A stretch of 64,000 nucleotides of DNA from the NCBI RefSeq assembly GCF_003027925.1, contig NZ_PYPS01000002.1:62001-126000 (forward strand), given 5' to 3'. The DNA comes from Micromonospora sp. RP3T (GTDB lineage: Bacteria > Actinomycetota > Actinomycetes > Mycobacteriales > Micromonosporaceae). Positions 34,365 through 43,653 of this stretch are shown in pieces. Under the pieces are notes generated by a model. That model saw only the letters and a list, made by a program, of their open reading frames with translations, was not told the origin of the DNA and did not search any database. The position numbers were made by a program, and so were the translations under genes. Position 1 is the first letter of the stretch. Each line of letters begins with the position of its first letter.

Positions 34365-35372
34365 TCACAGCGTGGGGGGCAGGTCCAGCCACGGTTTGTC
34401 GGTGGCGTCGAATCCGGTGAGCTCGGCGATCTTCCCGTCGACGATGTGCAGGACCGCGATGGTGAACAACCGGTACTCCGGGTCGTCAGGGGTGCGGAGG
34501 TACAGCCCGACGGCGGGCATGCGGTTGACCGTCGTGGCGATACCGCGCCAGTCGTCGGAGCCGCGCTGGAAGAGCCCGCCGGAGACCCAGCCGTCGACCG
34601 CGTCCTTGGCCGTGACGACCGAGGTGCCCGCCTCGGGCAGCATCACGAAGCGCAGGTCGTCGCGGAGCAGGGACATCAGCACGTCGAGGTCGTTTCGCTC
34701 ATGGGCGTCGATATATGACTTCACCACGCCACGCTCGTCACTCGACAGCTCGTGGGCGGCGGGGCTCCGCCAGTCGAGGCGGCGGTCGGGTAGCTGCTCG
34801 CGCATCGTCACGCGTGCCCGCTGCAGGGCGCTGGTTACCGATGCGATGGTCAGATCGAGGGCGTCGGCGGCCTTCGACGCCGGCCAACCGACGACGTCGC
34901 GCAGGATGAACACCGCCCGCTGCCGCGGCGGCAGGTGCTGGACGGCGACGATGAACGCCAGCTCGATCGTCTCTCGCGCCACCACCGATTCCTGCGGGTC
35001 CTCGGGGAGCATCCGGTCGGGGTACGGCTGCAGGTACAGCACCTCGGAGCCGGAGTCCGGCAGCCCGGACGGGACGGGTGTGCGATCGTTGCGCTTCTTC
35101 AGGAAGTCAAGGCAGACGTTCGTCGCGATCCGGTACAGCCAGGTCCGCAGCGCGGCGTGACCCTTGAATGACTCCCGTTTGTGCCACGCCCGCAGGAACG
35201 TCTCCTGCGTCATGTCCTGGGCGTCCTCGTAGTTCGCCAGCATCCGGTAGCAGTGTATCTGCAACTCACGTCGGTGGCGCTCCGTGATGAGCGCGAACCG
35301 CGCCGTATCGCCTGAGTGAACCACCGCGATGAACGAGGCCTCGTCAGTGCCAAGCGGTCTAGCGTTGGTCAT
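34365..35372 (-). CDS. ECF sigma factor with C-terminal SnoaL-like domain
   Basis: 335 residues from ATG 35372, chosen because GGAAGGA lies about 9 nt upstream and the sigma-2 region starts shortly after; the longer frame has no homology. Sigma-2 region: YRMLANYEDAQDMTQETFLRAW. Sigma-4: LPPRQRAVFILRDVVGWPASKAADALDL. The last 130 residues form a SnoaL-like domain (SYIDAHERNDLDVLMSLLRDD), typical of the SigG/SigJ/SigX5 groups, where it modulates activity in place of an anti-sigma factor. Divergent from the FAD oxidase gene 266 bp away, which could be a target (inference). Confidence 0.92.
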   Translation of the reverse strand: MTNARPLGTDEASFIAVVHSGDTARFALITERHRRELQIHCYRMLANYEDAQDMTQETFLRAWHKRESFKGHAALRTWLYRIATNVCLDFLKKRNDRTPVPSGLPDSGSEVLYLQPYPDRMLPEDPQESVVARETIELAFIVAVQHLPPRQRAVFILRDVVGWPASKAADALDLTIASVTSALQRARVTMREQLPDRRLDWRSPAAHELSSDERGVVKSYIDAHERNDLDVLMSLLRDDLRFVMLPEAGTSVVTAKDAVDGWVSGGLFQRGSDDWRGIATTVNRMPAVGLYLRTPDDPEYRLFTIAVLHIVDGKIAELTGFDATDKPWLDLPPTL

Positions 35373-35638
35373 GGTCGCCGATCCTTCCACCGGTGCGAGA
35401 GCGCTACCAGCACCGACGACGTGGCGGGAAGAATTCTGCTCGGTGGAACCGCTGGCACCGGGCCGCTCGTCAGGTCGGATGGGTCGGGCGCCAAGCCCGT
35501 CGCGGCCCCACCTGGACCCGACCAAACCATCACAGAAAGCTCGGAGGGAATCGACAAGCCGAGCAAGTTTGAAGTAGACCGCTCGGCGGTGCCGCTGTTC
35601 TCATGTACTCGTCAATGTGACGATTGGGGGAACCGAGG

Positions 35639-37261
35639 ATGGCGGATTTCAGTCGCCGTGGGCTTCTTGCAGGTGCGGTTGCCGGGGGGATCACTCTCGG
35701 GCTCAACGGGAACAGCGCAAGTGCGGCACAGCCGGATATACATGCAGGATCGGTGGCGACTGGAAATTGTGCGCCGCCTCCCGCGGCGGTGGCGGTCGGT
35801 CGTAGCGATCCGCGATACCCGAGTCTCATCACTCCCTGGAACAGGCGATTCCAGGGAAATCCCCAGAACGTCCACATCGTGCAGTCCGCACAGCAGATCG
35901 CCGAGGTCCTCAGCGATGCCGTCGGTGCGAAGAAGCGGATTTCGGTGCGCAGCGGCGGACACTGCTTCGAAAACTTCACCTCTTCCCCTGACATTCAGGA
36001 ACTGATAGATGTTTCGCAGATGTCGGACGTCTACTACGACCCCAAGCGGCGGGCGTTCGCCGTCGAGAGTGGCGCCACGCTCGGCCAGGTCTACAACACC
36101 CTCGTCAAGGGGTGGGCCGTCACCATCCCGGGAGGAATTTGCCCGGGCGTCGGTGCCGGCGGCCACATCGCCGGCGGTGGCTACGGCTTCTTGTCGCGCC
36201 GGTACGGTCTCGCGGCCGACTACCTGTACGCCGTGGAAGTCGTGATCGTCGACAAGTCGGGACGAAGTCGAATCGTTGTCGCCACCCGTGAGGAGGGAGA
36301 TCCCAACCGCGATCTCTGGTGGGCGCACACCGGTGGCGGAGGCGGAAACTTCGGCGTCGTGACACGGTACTGGCTGCGATCGCCGGGTACGGATTCCAGG
36401 GACCCCGCCGAACTGCTGCCGCGCGTGCCCGCGACCATGATCAACAGGACGATCACGATCAACTGGGACCAGCTGAACAGGGCGTCGTTCTCGAAGTTCC
36501 TCCGAAACTACTGCACCTGGTTCGAGCAGAACAGTGCCCCCGATTCGCGGAACGCGAATCTCTGGGGTGGGTTCTTCGCTTTCCACCAGTCGGCGGGGCC
36601 ACTCGGCTTCGTCGTGGGTGTCGACAGTGGGGTGCCGGGCGCCCAGAGCCTGCTCGACGCACACTGCGAGGCGGTCATGTCCGGTGTCGGGGTGCAGCCC
36701 GTGGCGGACACCACTGATTCCGCGCCGTACCTGGACGAGCGGAACTGGCAGATCGAGCCCTATGCGCGGTCGAAGGACAAGGCCGCCAACCTGCGCAGAG
36801 GATTCTCGGACCGGCAGATTGCGGCCATCTATCGTGGTCTGACCGACCCCGAGCCCACCAATCCGGGCGCGTGCTTCGCCATGGCCGGGTACGGCGGTAA
36901 GATCAACGCCGTGGCGCCGGGTGCGACCGCGACGGCGGACCGGGACTCGGTGCTGCGGGTGTACATCACGGGTGGCCGATGGAGTTCGCCTGACGAGGAC
37001 GCGAAGTACATCAAGTGGATCCGCGAATTCTATCGCGACATCTATGCGGAGACCGGCGGGGTTCCGGTGCCGAACGCGATAAACGCCGGAAGCTACATCA
37101 ACTATCCTGACGCCGATCTTGCCGACCCGGCCTGGAACAAGTCGGGGACGTCGTGGGCGGAGCTCTACTACAAGTCCAACTATCCGCGTCTGCAGCGCAT
37201 CAAGAAGCGGTACGACCCCGGGAACGTGTTCCGCCACGCCTTGTCCATCGTGCCGAGGTGA
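35639..37261 (+). CDS. Tat-exported bicovalent-FAD oxidase (BBE-like)
   Basis: 540 residues. Twin-arginine signal FSRRGLLAG at the N-terminus with an Ala-rich cleavage region near 28-30. The FAD_binding_4 domain contains RSGGHCFEN (His108) and [11 protein letters not shown] (Cys168), the two residues that anchor FAD in bicovalent berberine-bridge-like oxidases; their 60-residue spacing equals that in the glycopeptide hexose oxidase Dbv29. The BBE tail includes [24 protein letters not shown] 35639 has GGGGGA about 8 nt upstream; an in-frame ATG at 35624 is less likely. The stop overlaps dpgD by 4 bp (GTGA). It probably oxidises a sugar or aryl group of the product outside the membrane. Confidence 0.9.
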   Translation: MADFSRRGLLAGAVAGGITLGLNGNSASAAQPDIHAGSVATGNCAPPPAAVAVGRSDPRYPSLITPWNRRFQGNPQNVHIVQSAQQIAEVLSDAVGAKKRISVRSGGHCFENFTSSPDIQELIDVSQMSDVYYDPKRRAFAVESGATLGQVYNTLVKGWAVTIPGGICPGVGAGGHIAGGGYGFLSRRYGLAADYLYAVEVVIVDKSGRSRIVVATREEGDPNRDLWWAHTGGGGGNFGVVTRYWLRSPGTDSRDPAELLPRVPATMINRTITINWDQLNRASFSKFLRNYCTWFEQNSAPDSRNANLWGGFFAFHQSAGPLGFVVGVDSGVPGAQSLLDAHCEAVMSGVGVQPVADTTDSAPYLDERNWQIEPYARSKDKAANLRRGFSDRQIAAIYRGLTDPEPTNPGACFAMAGYGGKINAVAPGATATADRDSVLRVYITGGRWSSPDEDAKYIKWIREFYRDIYAETGGVPVPNAINAGSYINYPDADLADPAWNKSGTSWAELYYKSNYPRLQRIKKRYDPGNVFRHALSIVPR

Positions 37262-38049
37262 CCGTTCGATACCAGAAGCAGGAACGGGTCGCCTACGTGA
37301 CCCTGGACCGGCCACATGTGCTGAACGCGATGGATCTGCGTACGCATGCAGAGCTCGCCGAGATCTGGGACGACTTCGAAGCCGATGACGACATCTGGGT
37401 TGGCGTGCTGACCGGAGCGGGGGAGCGCGCCTTCTCGGTGGGGCAGGATCTGAAGGAGTTGGCGGCACTGACCGAACGGGGCCAGGCCGCTCCGTCCACC
37501 TTCGGCAGCCGGGGCAAGCCGGGCTGGCCCCGGCTGACCGAACGGTTCGGTCTTGCCAAGCCGCTGATCGGGCGGGTCGACGGGTACGCCCTCGGCGGTG
37601 GTTGCGAACTGGCCCTGGCCTGTGACGTCATCGTCGCCTCGGATCGGTCGGTGTTCGGCCTCACCGAGGCCCGGCTCGGCCTGATTCCCGGGGCGGGCGG
37701 GGTGTTCAGGCTGACCAGGCAGGTGCCCTACCGGGTCGCTGTCGGGCATCTGATCACCGGTCGCCGGTTCGACGCCGCACGCGCCTACGAGCTGGGGCTG
37801 GTCAACGAGGTCGTGCCGGCCGCCGAACTCGACGCGAGCGTGGCGAGCTGGGTCGACGACATCCTGAGCTGTGCCCCGCTGTCGGTGCGCGCGATCAAGG
37901 AGGCGGCGGCTTCCTCGGCCACTCTGCCGCTCGCCGACGCCTTTGCCGCCCGCTACGCCTGGGAAGAACAGCGTATGCACAGCGCTGACGCGATCGAGGG
38001 TCCGCTTGCCTTCGTGCAGCGGCGAAGTCCGGTATGGCTGGGACGTTGA
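37258..38049 (+). CDS. dpgD: DpgD-type enoyl-CoA hydratase
   Basis: 263 residues, crotonase fold. The sequence pattern ([58 protein letters not shown]) matches the DpgD of the 3,5-dihydroxyphenylglycine pathway in glycopeptide producers as I know it. DpgD assists DpgA and DpgB in dehydrating and aromatising the tetraketide to 3,5-dihydroxyphenylacetyl-CoA. GTG 37258 overlaps the upstream oxidase stop. Oddly it is 22 kb from dpgA/dpgB, which normally sit beside it. A perfect hairpin 90 nt after the stop ends the unit. Confidence 0.85.
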   Translation: MTVRYQKQERVAYVTLDRPHVLNAMDLRTHAELAEIWDDFEADDDIWVGVLTGAGERAFSVGQDLKELAALTERGQAAPSTFGSRGKPGWPRLTERFGLAKPLIGRVDGYALGGGCELALACDVIVASDRSVFGLTEARLGLIPGAGGVFRLTRQVPYRVAVGHLITGRRFDAARAYELGLVNEVVPAAELDASVASWVDDILSCAPLSVRAIKEAAASSATLPLADAFAARYAWEEQRMHSADAIEGPLAFVQRRSPVWLGR

Positions 38050-38139
38050 GCGTTCGAGCAGGACTCTCACACTGTCACCGTGACCGATCGTTCTTCGCTG
38101 GCAGCGGGCTGCGGAGCCCACCACGCCCGCACCGGTGAG

Positions 38140-38171
38140 GCCGGTGGACCGACAGTGGCCGGTCCACCGGC
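38140..38171 (+). terminator. terminator after dpgD
   Basis: Perfect 12-bp inverted repeat GCCGGTGGACCG (38140-38151) / CGGTCCACCGGC (38160-38171) with an 8-nt loop, 90 nt after the dpgD stop. Defines the oxidase-dpgD pair as one transcription unit. The following stretch to about 38580 contains no gene I can support. Confidence 0.7.
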
Positions 38172-38585
38172 TGGCACCTCTCCGCCGTGCGTGGCCTCCG
38201 GGGTGATCGGGGGTGGGTGGGTGAACGGAACGGCCTCTGTGGAGGCGGACGGCGGCGGGTGGGATCACCTCGACAGGATCGTGGAGTTCGCTTCGCTTCA
38301 CGACACACGAGGAATCTCACCCGCCGCTGTCCTCACGTCGGATCCGGCACTGTCCTTGGCAGGGCAGCTTGGCCGGGATCTGCCCGGCCCTGAGCGGTCG
38401 AAAAGGCCATCAGTCGTGGCGAGGTGGCCGAACCGCATCTCCGACAATGCGCAGATGCGCCACACAGCCGAGCCAGCCCAGCAAACTCGAAGTTGTGGCC
38501 AGTGCCGCGCTGCTGAGACTCTTGCCCGAGTTAACTTCTGGAACGTTGGAACTGGCCCGCATTGATGATGCTGGAGGGTTGGTAC

Positions 38586-39165
38586 ATGGCCACGAAGACC
38601 AGTATCAGCGTGTGGCTGAGTGCGCGTGACAGTTGCCGGACGACAGATGAGCCAGACATCGTGGTGACCGCTGTCCGCGAGTTCCACGAGCAGCACCCGG
38701 AATATCTGGTCGAAATCAAGGCGTCCGACCACTGCCGGATGCCCGGAATCGTGGCCCGAGCCGCAGAGCAGCGGGGCCCGCCCCATATCGCGGAGTTCAC
38801 GTCACTCCGACGCGGACCATGACGGGCGCACCCGGAGGCGACGGAGTGTCCTGTCCACGCCCCTTGAGCAGGCAGTCGCGGGGCGAACCGAGATTTTCGA
38901 CGAGCCGGTCGTGCCCGAGAGCATGCTGCCCGCGGCGCGTGGCCTCTTCCGCTACGCCGGCGAGCTGATGTCCATGCCTCGGACGGCGCCCACCCGGGTG
39001 TGGTACGCCAACATGCCCATCCTTTTCCGCGCTGGTGCGACCGAGCCACAGTGCATCCGTCGATGCCACTCACCTGATGCAGCGAGGTGGGCGTGGCGGC
39101 TTCACCGTCGAGGCCGGCCGCATGCCGTACGACGGCGAGGTCCGTTCCGCGGGCGACAGTAAGCG
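38586..39165 (+). pseudogene. decayed extracellular solute-binding protein gene
   Basis: Two broken frames together resemble the N-terminal third of a sugar-type ABC substrate-binding protein. The first, from 38586, has AVREFHEQHPEYLVEIKAS and PGIVARAAEQRGPPHIAEF. The second, in another frame from about 38920, has GLFRYAGELMSMPRTAPT and VWYANMPILFRAGATE. The usual signal peptide and the C-terminal two thirds are absent. The match is by motif pattern only and could be questioned. It points to gene loss between dpgD and the methyltransferase. Confidence 0.42.
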
Positions 39166-39177
39166 TGGTCGACGGCG

Positions 39178-39292
39178 AAAACGGGCGTTGGCACCACCAC
39201 CTGAGTCGACCGCCGATACCAACGCCACGGCGGACACCTACGACAACGCCGCTCCCGACGCGCCGGCTCTCAGGGCACGACAGTTCGACATC
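39178..39292 (+). pseudogene. relic of the acetyl-CoA synthetase 5' end
   Basis: This stretch encodes RALAPPPESTADTNATADTY followed by DNAAPDAPALRARQ. It closely parallels residues 12-46 of the intact acetyl-CoA synthetase about 1.1 kb downstream (RAFAPPPELTAQANVTAAAYD, then APDAPAFWARQ). The DNA is visibly similar too. It is truncated after about 38 codons and runs into the methyltransferase leader. The methyltransferase thus sits between a dead copy and a live copy of the same gene start, evidence of duplication and decay. Confidence 0.6.
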
Positions 39293-39357
39293 CGAGCGAC
39301 GGAACAGAACTCTCCCGGCCGCGCCGCGGCCCCGATCAACGAGGGAAGTCAGCATCG

Positions 39358-40179
39358 ATGATTCTCCAGGACCAGTACTTTCTTGGCTACCGGAGCGCGG
39401 AGCACGAGCGGCTGTTGGAGCAGGCGGAGGACTTCCGTTCCGAGGCGGCCTGGTTGTTCGACCAGGTCGGACCGCTCGACGGTAAGGCCGTCGTGGAACT
39501 CGGCGTGGGACCTCGTGGCTGCCTGGACGAGCTGGCCCGACGGGTGGGGCCGGGCGGTAGCGTCATCGGCGTCGAGCGCGACGCGGAGTCGGTCGAGCGC
39601 GCGCGCAAGTTCGTGGTGGACCGCGGGCTGGACAACGTCGACGTCCGACACGGCGATGCCCGGGCGACCGGCCTCCCCAGCGACGGCTTCGACCTCGTCA
39701 CCGAACGGCTGATCCTGCACAACGTGCCGAGGCCTGAGGAGATCGTCGCCGAGGCGGTACGGCTGGCCCGCCCGGGCGGATGGGTCGCATTCCACGAGGG
39801 CGACCGCAGGGGGCAGGCGTGCGACCCGCCCGCCCCGTCGTGGACCAGGATCATGGATGTTCTCAAGCGGTACGCCGACAGCAACACGATCGACCTGTTC
39901 GTCGGCCGGCGGATGCCCGGCCTGCTCCGCCGCGCGGGTCTGGTCGACGTCCAGGTGCGGCCCGTCGTCTACATCGACCACGAGCCCGGACACCCGCGGC
40001 GAATGGTCCTCGCGGACTTCGCCGAGAACCTGCGTGACCGCCTCATCACGAACGAGCTGATCACCAGAGAAGAGTTCGACGATCTTCACGCGGCGTTGCG
40101 CCGGCACCTCGCCGACCCGGACACCACCGTGATCTCCCACTTGTACGTGCAGGCCTGGGGCCGCAAGCCGGCTGAGTAG
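39358..40179 (+). CDS. SAM-dependent methyltransferase
   Basis: 273 residues, class I Rossmann methyltransferase (UbiE/Methyltransf_25 type). Motif I is VVELGVGPRGCLDELA, motif II region VIGVERDAESVERAR, motif III LARPGGWVAFHEGD. GAGGGAA is about 10 nt before ATG 39358. No transmembrane segment. In this cluster a likely role is O- or C-methylation of the dihydroxyphenyl product, but the acceptor cannot be read from the sequence. The next gene, acetyl-CoA synthetase, starts 88 bp later on the same strand. Confidence 0.9.
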   Translation: MILQDQYFLGYRSAEHERLLEQAEDFRSEAAWLFDQVGPLDGKAVVELGVGPRGCLDELARRVGPGGSVIGVERDAESVERARKFVVDRGLDNVDVRHGDARATGLPSDGFDLVTERLILHNVPRPEEIVAEAVRLARPGGWVAFHEGDRRGQACDPPAPSWTRIMDVLKRYADSNTIDLFVGRRMPGLLRRAGLVDVQVRPVVYIDHEPGHPRRMVLADFAENLRDRLITNELITREEFDDLHAALRRHLADPDTTVISHLYVQAWGRKPAE

Positions 40180-40267
40180 CCGGCTGCCCGGCACCGTCGG
40201 AGATGCTCGCCGACGAACGCCGCGGCTGGAATGAGATCGCGCTGGATCCGCGAGAGGAGCCGTCACC

Positions 40268-42277
40268 ATGTCCACGACGCTGGGGAATCTCTCCACCGAG
40301 ACGCGAGCGTTCGCACCGCCGCCGGAGCTGACCGCCCAGGCCAACGTCACGGCTGCCGCCTACGACGAGGCCGCACCGGACGCGCCGGCGTTCTGGGCCC
40401 GGCAGGCGGAGCGGCTCACGTGGGTGCGGAAATGGGATCAGGTCCTCGACTGGAGCAATCCGCCGTTCGCCAAGTGGTTCGTCGGCGGCGAGCTGAACAT
40501 CGCCTACAACTGCGTGGACCGTCACGTCGAGGCGGGCCGGGGGGAGAAGGTCGCCATTCACTGGGAGGGCGAGCCCGGTGACTCCCGTACGATCACGTAC
40601 GCCGATCTGCTCCGGAGCGTCAGCCAGGCGGCGAACACGCTGACCGAGCTCGGCGTGACGGCCGGTGACCGGGTGGCCGTCTACCTGCCGATGATCCCGG
40701 AGGCCGTGGTCGCGATGCTGGCCTGCGCCCGCATCGGCGCCCCGCACAGCGTCGTCTTCGGCGGATACTCGGTGGAGGCGCTCGCCACCCGGATCCAGGA
40801 CGCGGGCGCGAAAGTCGTCATCACCGCGGATGGCGGTTACCGAAGGGGCAGCCCGTCGGCGCTCAAACCCACCGTCGACGACGCCGTCGCACGATGCCCG
40901 AGCGTCGAGCGGGTGCTGGTCGTACGCCGCACCGGTGAGGACGTCGCCTGGGGCGAGAAGGATCTGTGGTGGCACGAGACGGTCGAACAGGCCAGTGACC
41001 AGCACGAGCCGCAGGCGTTCGACTCGGAGCACCCGCTGTTCATCCTCTACACGTCGGGCACGACCGGTAGACCGAAGGGCATCCTGCACACCACCGGCGG
41101 TTACCTGACCCAGGTCTCGTACACCCACTGGTCCGTCTTCGATCTGAAGGTCGACACCGACGTGCACTGGTGCGCAGCCGACATCGGTTGGATCACCGGG
41201 CACTCTCACCTCGTCTACGGTCCGCTGTCGAACGGCGCCACCCAGGTCATGTACGAGGGAACCCCGGACACCCCGCACCACGGCCGGTTCTGGGAGATCG
41301 TCGACAAGTACCGGGTCAGCATCCTCTACACCGCGCCGACACTGATCCGCACCATGATGAAGTGGGGCGACGACGTCCCGGCCGGCTACGACCTGTCGTC
41401 GCTGCGGATCCTCGGCAGCGTCGGCGAGCCGATCAACCCCGAGGCCTGGATGTGGTACCGCAAGCACATCGGCCACGACAACGCCCCCGTCGTGGACACC
41501 TGGTGGCAGACCGAGACCGGTGGGATGATGATCTCGCCGCTGCCCGGCGTGACCGCCACGAAGCCGGGCTCGGCCATGACCCCGCTTCCGGGCATCACCG
41601 CGGACGTGGTCGACGATGCGGCCGAGTCGGTGCCGAACGGGGGCGGCTTCCTGGTGCTACGCGGGCCCTGGCCCGCGATGCTCCGCACCATCTGGGGTGA
41701 CGACAAACGCTTCATCGACACGTACTGGTCCCGATTCGGTGCCGGCGCCGGCGCCGGCGACGAGTGGATCTACTTCACCGGTGACGGCGCGAAACGGGAC
41801 GAGGACGGCGCGCTGTGGCTGCTCGGCCGGGTCGACGACATCATGGTCGTCTCCGGCCACAACATCTCCACCACCGAGGTCGAATCCGCGCTGGTGTCGC
41901 ACCCCGTGGTCGCTGAGGCGGCGGTGGTGGGCGCCGCCGACCCCATCACCGGCCAGGCCATCGCCGCCTTCGTCATCGCCCGCAGCAATGTGGACACCAC
42001 CGGCCGGGCCGGTGAAGAGCTCACGATCGACCTGCGCAACCATGTCGCCAAGACCCTCGGCCCGATCGCGAAACCCCGGGTCGTGTTCGTTGCCGAACTA
42101 CCCAAGACCCGCTCCGGCAAGATTATGCGTCGTCTGCTGAAGGATGTCGCCGAGAATCGCACGCTGGGCGACGTCAGCACGCTTCTCGATTCGACGGTCA
42201 TGGATCTGATCAAGGCGGGCTACGGGACACCGGCAGGATCTGACGTCAGCGCGATTCGCCGCTCGACCGCTCCCTAG
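40268..42277 (+). CDS. acs: acetyl-CoA synthetase
   Basis: 669 residues, full ANL-family acetate-CoA ligase. Motifs: P-loop YTSGTTGRPKG, ADIGWITGHSHLVYGPL, DTWWQTETGG (the Trp pair that limits the pocket to acetate-sized acids), hinge region GRVDDIMVVSGHNIS, and catalytic Lys in KTRSGKIMRRLL. It makes acetyl-CoA from acetate and ATP in the cytoplasm. Within the cluster it may feed malonyl-CoA supply for the type III synthase. It is not an NRPS adenylation domain. GAGAGGAG precedes ATG 40268. A broken copy of its 5' end lies 1.1 kb upstream. Confidence 0.93.
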   Translation: MSTTLGNLSTETRAFAPPPELTAQANVTAAAYDEAAPDAPAFWARQAERLTWVRKWDQVLDWSNPPFAKWFVGGELNIAYNCVDRHVEAGRGEKVAIHWEGEPGDSRTITYADLLRSVSQAANTLTELGVTAGDRVAVYLPMIPEAVVAMLACARIGAPHSVVFGGYSVEALATRIQDAGAKVVITADGGYRRGSPSALKPTVDDAVARCPSVERVLVVRRTGEDVAWGEKDLWWHETVEQASDQHEPQAFDSEHPLFILYTSGTTGRPKGILHTTGGYLTQVSYTHWSVFDLKVDTDVHWCAADIGWITGHSHLVYGPLSNGATQVMYEGTPDTPHHGRFWEIVDKYRVSILYTAPTLIRTMMKWGDDVPAGYDLSSLRILGSVGEPINPEAWMWYRKHIGHDNAPVVDTWWQTETGGMMISPLPGVTATKPGSAMTPLPGITADVVDDAAESVPNGGGFLVLRGPWPAMLRTIWGDDKRFIDTYWSRFGAGAGAGDEWIYFTGDGAKRDEDGALWLLGRVDDIMVVSGHNISTTEVESALVSHPVVAEAAVVGAADPITGQAIAAFVIARSNVDTTGRAGEELTIDLRNHVAKTLGPIAKPRVVFVAELPKTRSGKIMRRLLKDVAENRTLGDVSTLLDSTVMDLIKAGYGTPAGSDVSAIRRSTAP

Positions 42278-42414
42278 TCAGGCCACCGCGCCGAAGTCCA
42301 CGGGCTCTGGTCGCAGGCTGTTCGGAAAGCGCGCCCAGATGAACGCAATCTGGAAGACGCGTTCGCCACGGGATCCAGGAATCCTCGTTGCAAAGAGCGA
42401 AAGGACAGCCGCCG

Positions 42415-43617
42415 ATGACAGCGCGAGAAGTTCAACCCGAGGTGCGCGGTGCACCGGCGATCCATGCGCCTTCCGGCGTCCAACTCCCTTCCCTGACGGC
42501 GCTGCGGATCGTGGCCGCGACATTGGTGTTCATCCACCACACGGCGTTCCAGCCGGTGTTCGCCAACCAAGGCCTGCAAGATGTCTACAACGCACTCGCC
42601 TGGAACATCGGTGCCATCAGCATCACCTTCTTCTTCGTGCTGAGCGGCTTCGTCCTCACCTGGACGGCCAAGCAGACCGACTCCGCGAAACAGTTCTGGC
42701 GGCGACGTGTCGTCAAGATCTTCCCGAGCCACCTCGTGGTGTATGCCATCGTGCTGTTCCTGATGTTTGTGGCCGGCCGATCCGTCCGATGGCCCGAAGC
42801 GCTGGTCAGCCTCGGTCTCCTGCAGGCCTGGGTGCCGAACAACGACTACTTCTTCTATGCGATCAACCCACCCACGTGGTCGTTGTCGATCGAGTTGCTG
42901 TTCTACCTGTGCTTCCCGCTCCTCCTGCTGCTGGTCAACCGCATCCGGGCCGGCCGGCTGTGGCTGTACGCGGGGCTGACGGGCGTGGCCGCCCTGCTCG
43001 TGCCGGTGGTCTCGTGGCTGATCCTGCCCGGTGCTCCGGCGGGCTCCGACTTCGCCCCCTTCTCCTGGCCCCAGATGTGGTTCAACTACTTCTTCCCGGT
43101 CGCGCGGGTCTTCGAGTTCCTGGGCGGAATGATCCTGGCCAAGATCCTCCTGGCGGGCCGCTGGCCGACGGTGCGGCCGCTGTACGCCGGGGTGCTGCTG
43201 GTGGCGTTGTGGGTGGTGACCCTGCCCGTGTCGCACAACATGTTCGACAACGTCTACCGTGCGCTGTTCAACATTCCGATCGCCCTGCTGATCACCGCCG
43301 CAGCCGCATCGGACCTCGCCGGGCGCCGGACGTTGCTCAACCACCGCGGCATGGTCTGGCTGGGCGAGATCTCCTACTGCTTCTATCTGGTGCATGTCAC
43401 CGTGCTCTTCTCGCTGCAAGCCGCGTTCAGCCGTCAATGGGGCCTGGGCGGGATTTTCGAGGCACACCCGTTCGGCACCGTGCCCGGAATCGCCTTCATC
43501 ATCGCCGCCTATCTGGCATGTGTACTCTTCGGATGGCTCGTCTACCGGCTGGTGGAGCGTCCGGCGATGCGGCGGTGGGCTCGTCCCAGGCGGGCCCGAC
43601 CGGTAGCAGTCACGTAG
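42415..43617 (+). CDS. membrane acyltransferase-3 (OafA-like)
   Basis: 400 residues with about ten membrane segments. Acyltransferase_3 features: conserved His in LVFIHHTAFQ at the first segment, the Arg cluster FWRRRVVKIFPSHL, and INPPTWSLSIELLFYL. The family O-acylates sugars, lipids or antibiotics from the membrane, as in macrolide acylation. ATG 42415 is preceded by AAGGA and gives a short cytoplasmic tail; earlier starts lack support. It follows acs by 137 bp and ends at a 9-bp hairpin, so methyltransferase, acs and acyltransferase may form one unit. Confidence 0.9.
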   Translation: MTAREVQPEVRGAPAIHAPSGVQLPSLTALRIVAATLVFIHHTAFQPVFANQGLQDVYNALAWNIGAISITFFFVLSGFVLTWTAKQTDSAKQFWRRRVVKIFPSHLVVYAIVLFLMFVAGRSVRWPEALVSLGLLQAWVPNNDYFFYAINPPTWSLSIELLFYLCFPLLLLLVNRIRAGRLWLYAGLTGVAALLVPVVSWLILPGAPAGSDFAPFSWPQMWFNYFFPVARVFEFLGGMILAKILLAGRWPTVRPLYAGVLLVALWVVTLPVSHNMFDNVYRALFNIPIALLITAAAASDLAGRRTLLNHRGMVWLGEISYCFYLVHVTVLFSLQAAFSRQWGLGGIFEAHPFGTVPGIAFIIAAYLACVLFGWLVYRLVERPAMRRWARPRRARPVAVT

Positions 43618-43620
43618 GCG

Positions 43621-43653
43621 GCCGGACCGTCTGGCGGACCAGCTCGGTCCGGC
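43621..43653 (+). terminator. terminator after the acyltransferase gene
   Basis: Perfect 9-bp arms GCCGGACCG (43621-43629) and CGGTCCGGC (43645-43653), with an additional inner CTGG/CCAG pairing in the loop. Begins 4 nt after the acyltransferase stop. Confidence 0.7.

Noticed and set aside
40268..42277. Reading the ANL ligase as the missing NRPS adenylation domain
   Set aside because: The acetate-pocket motif DTWWQTETGG, the length and C-terminal KTRSGKIMRR identify a true acetyl-CoA synthetase.
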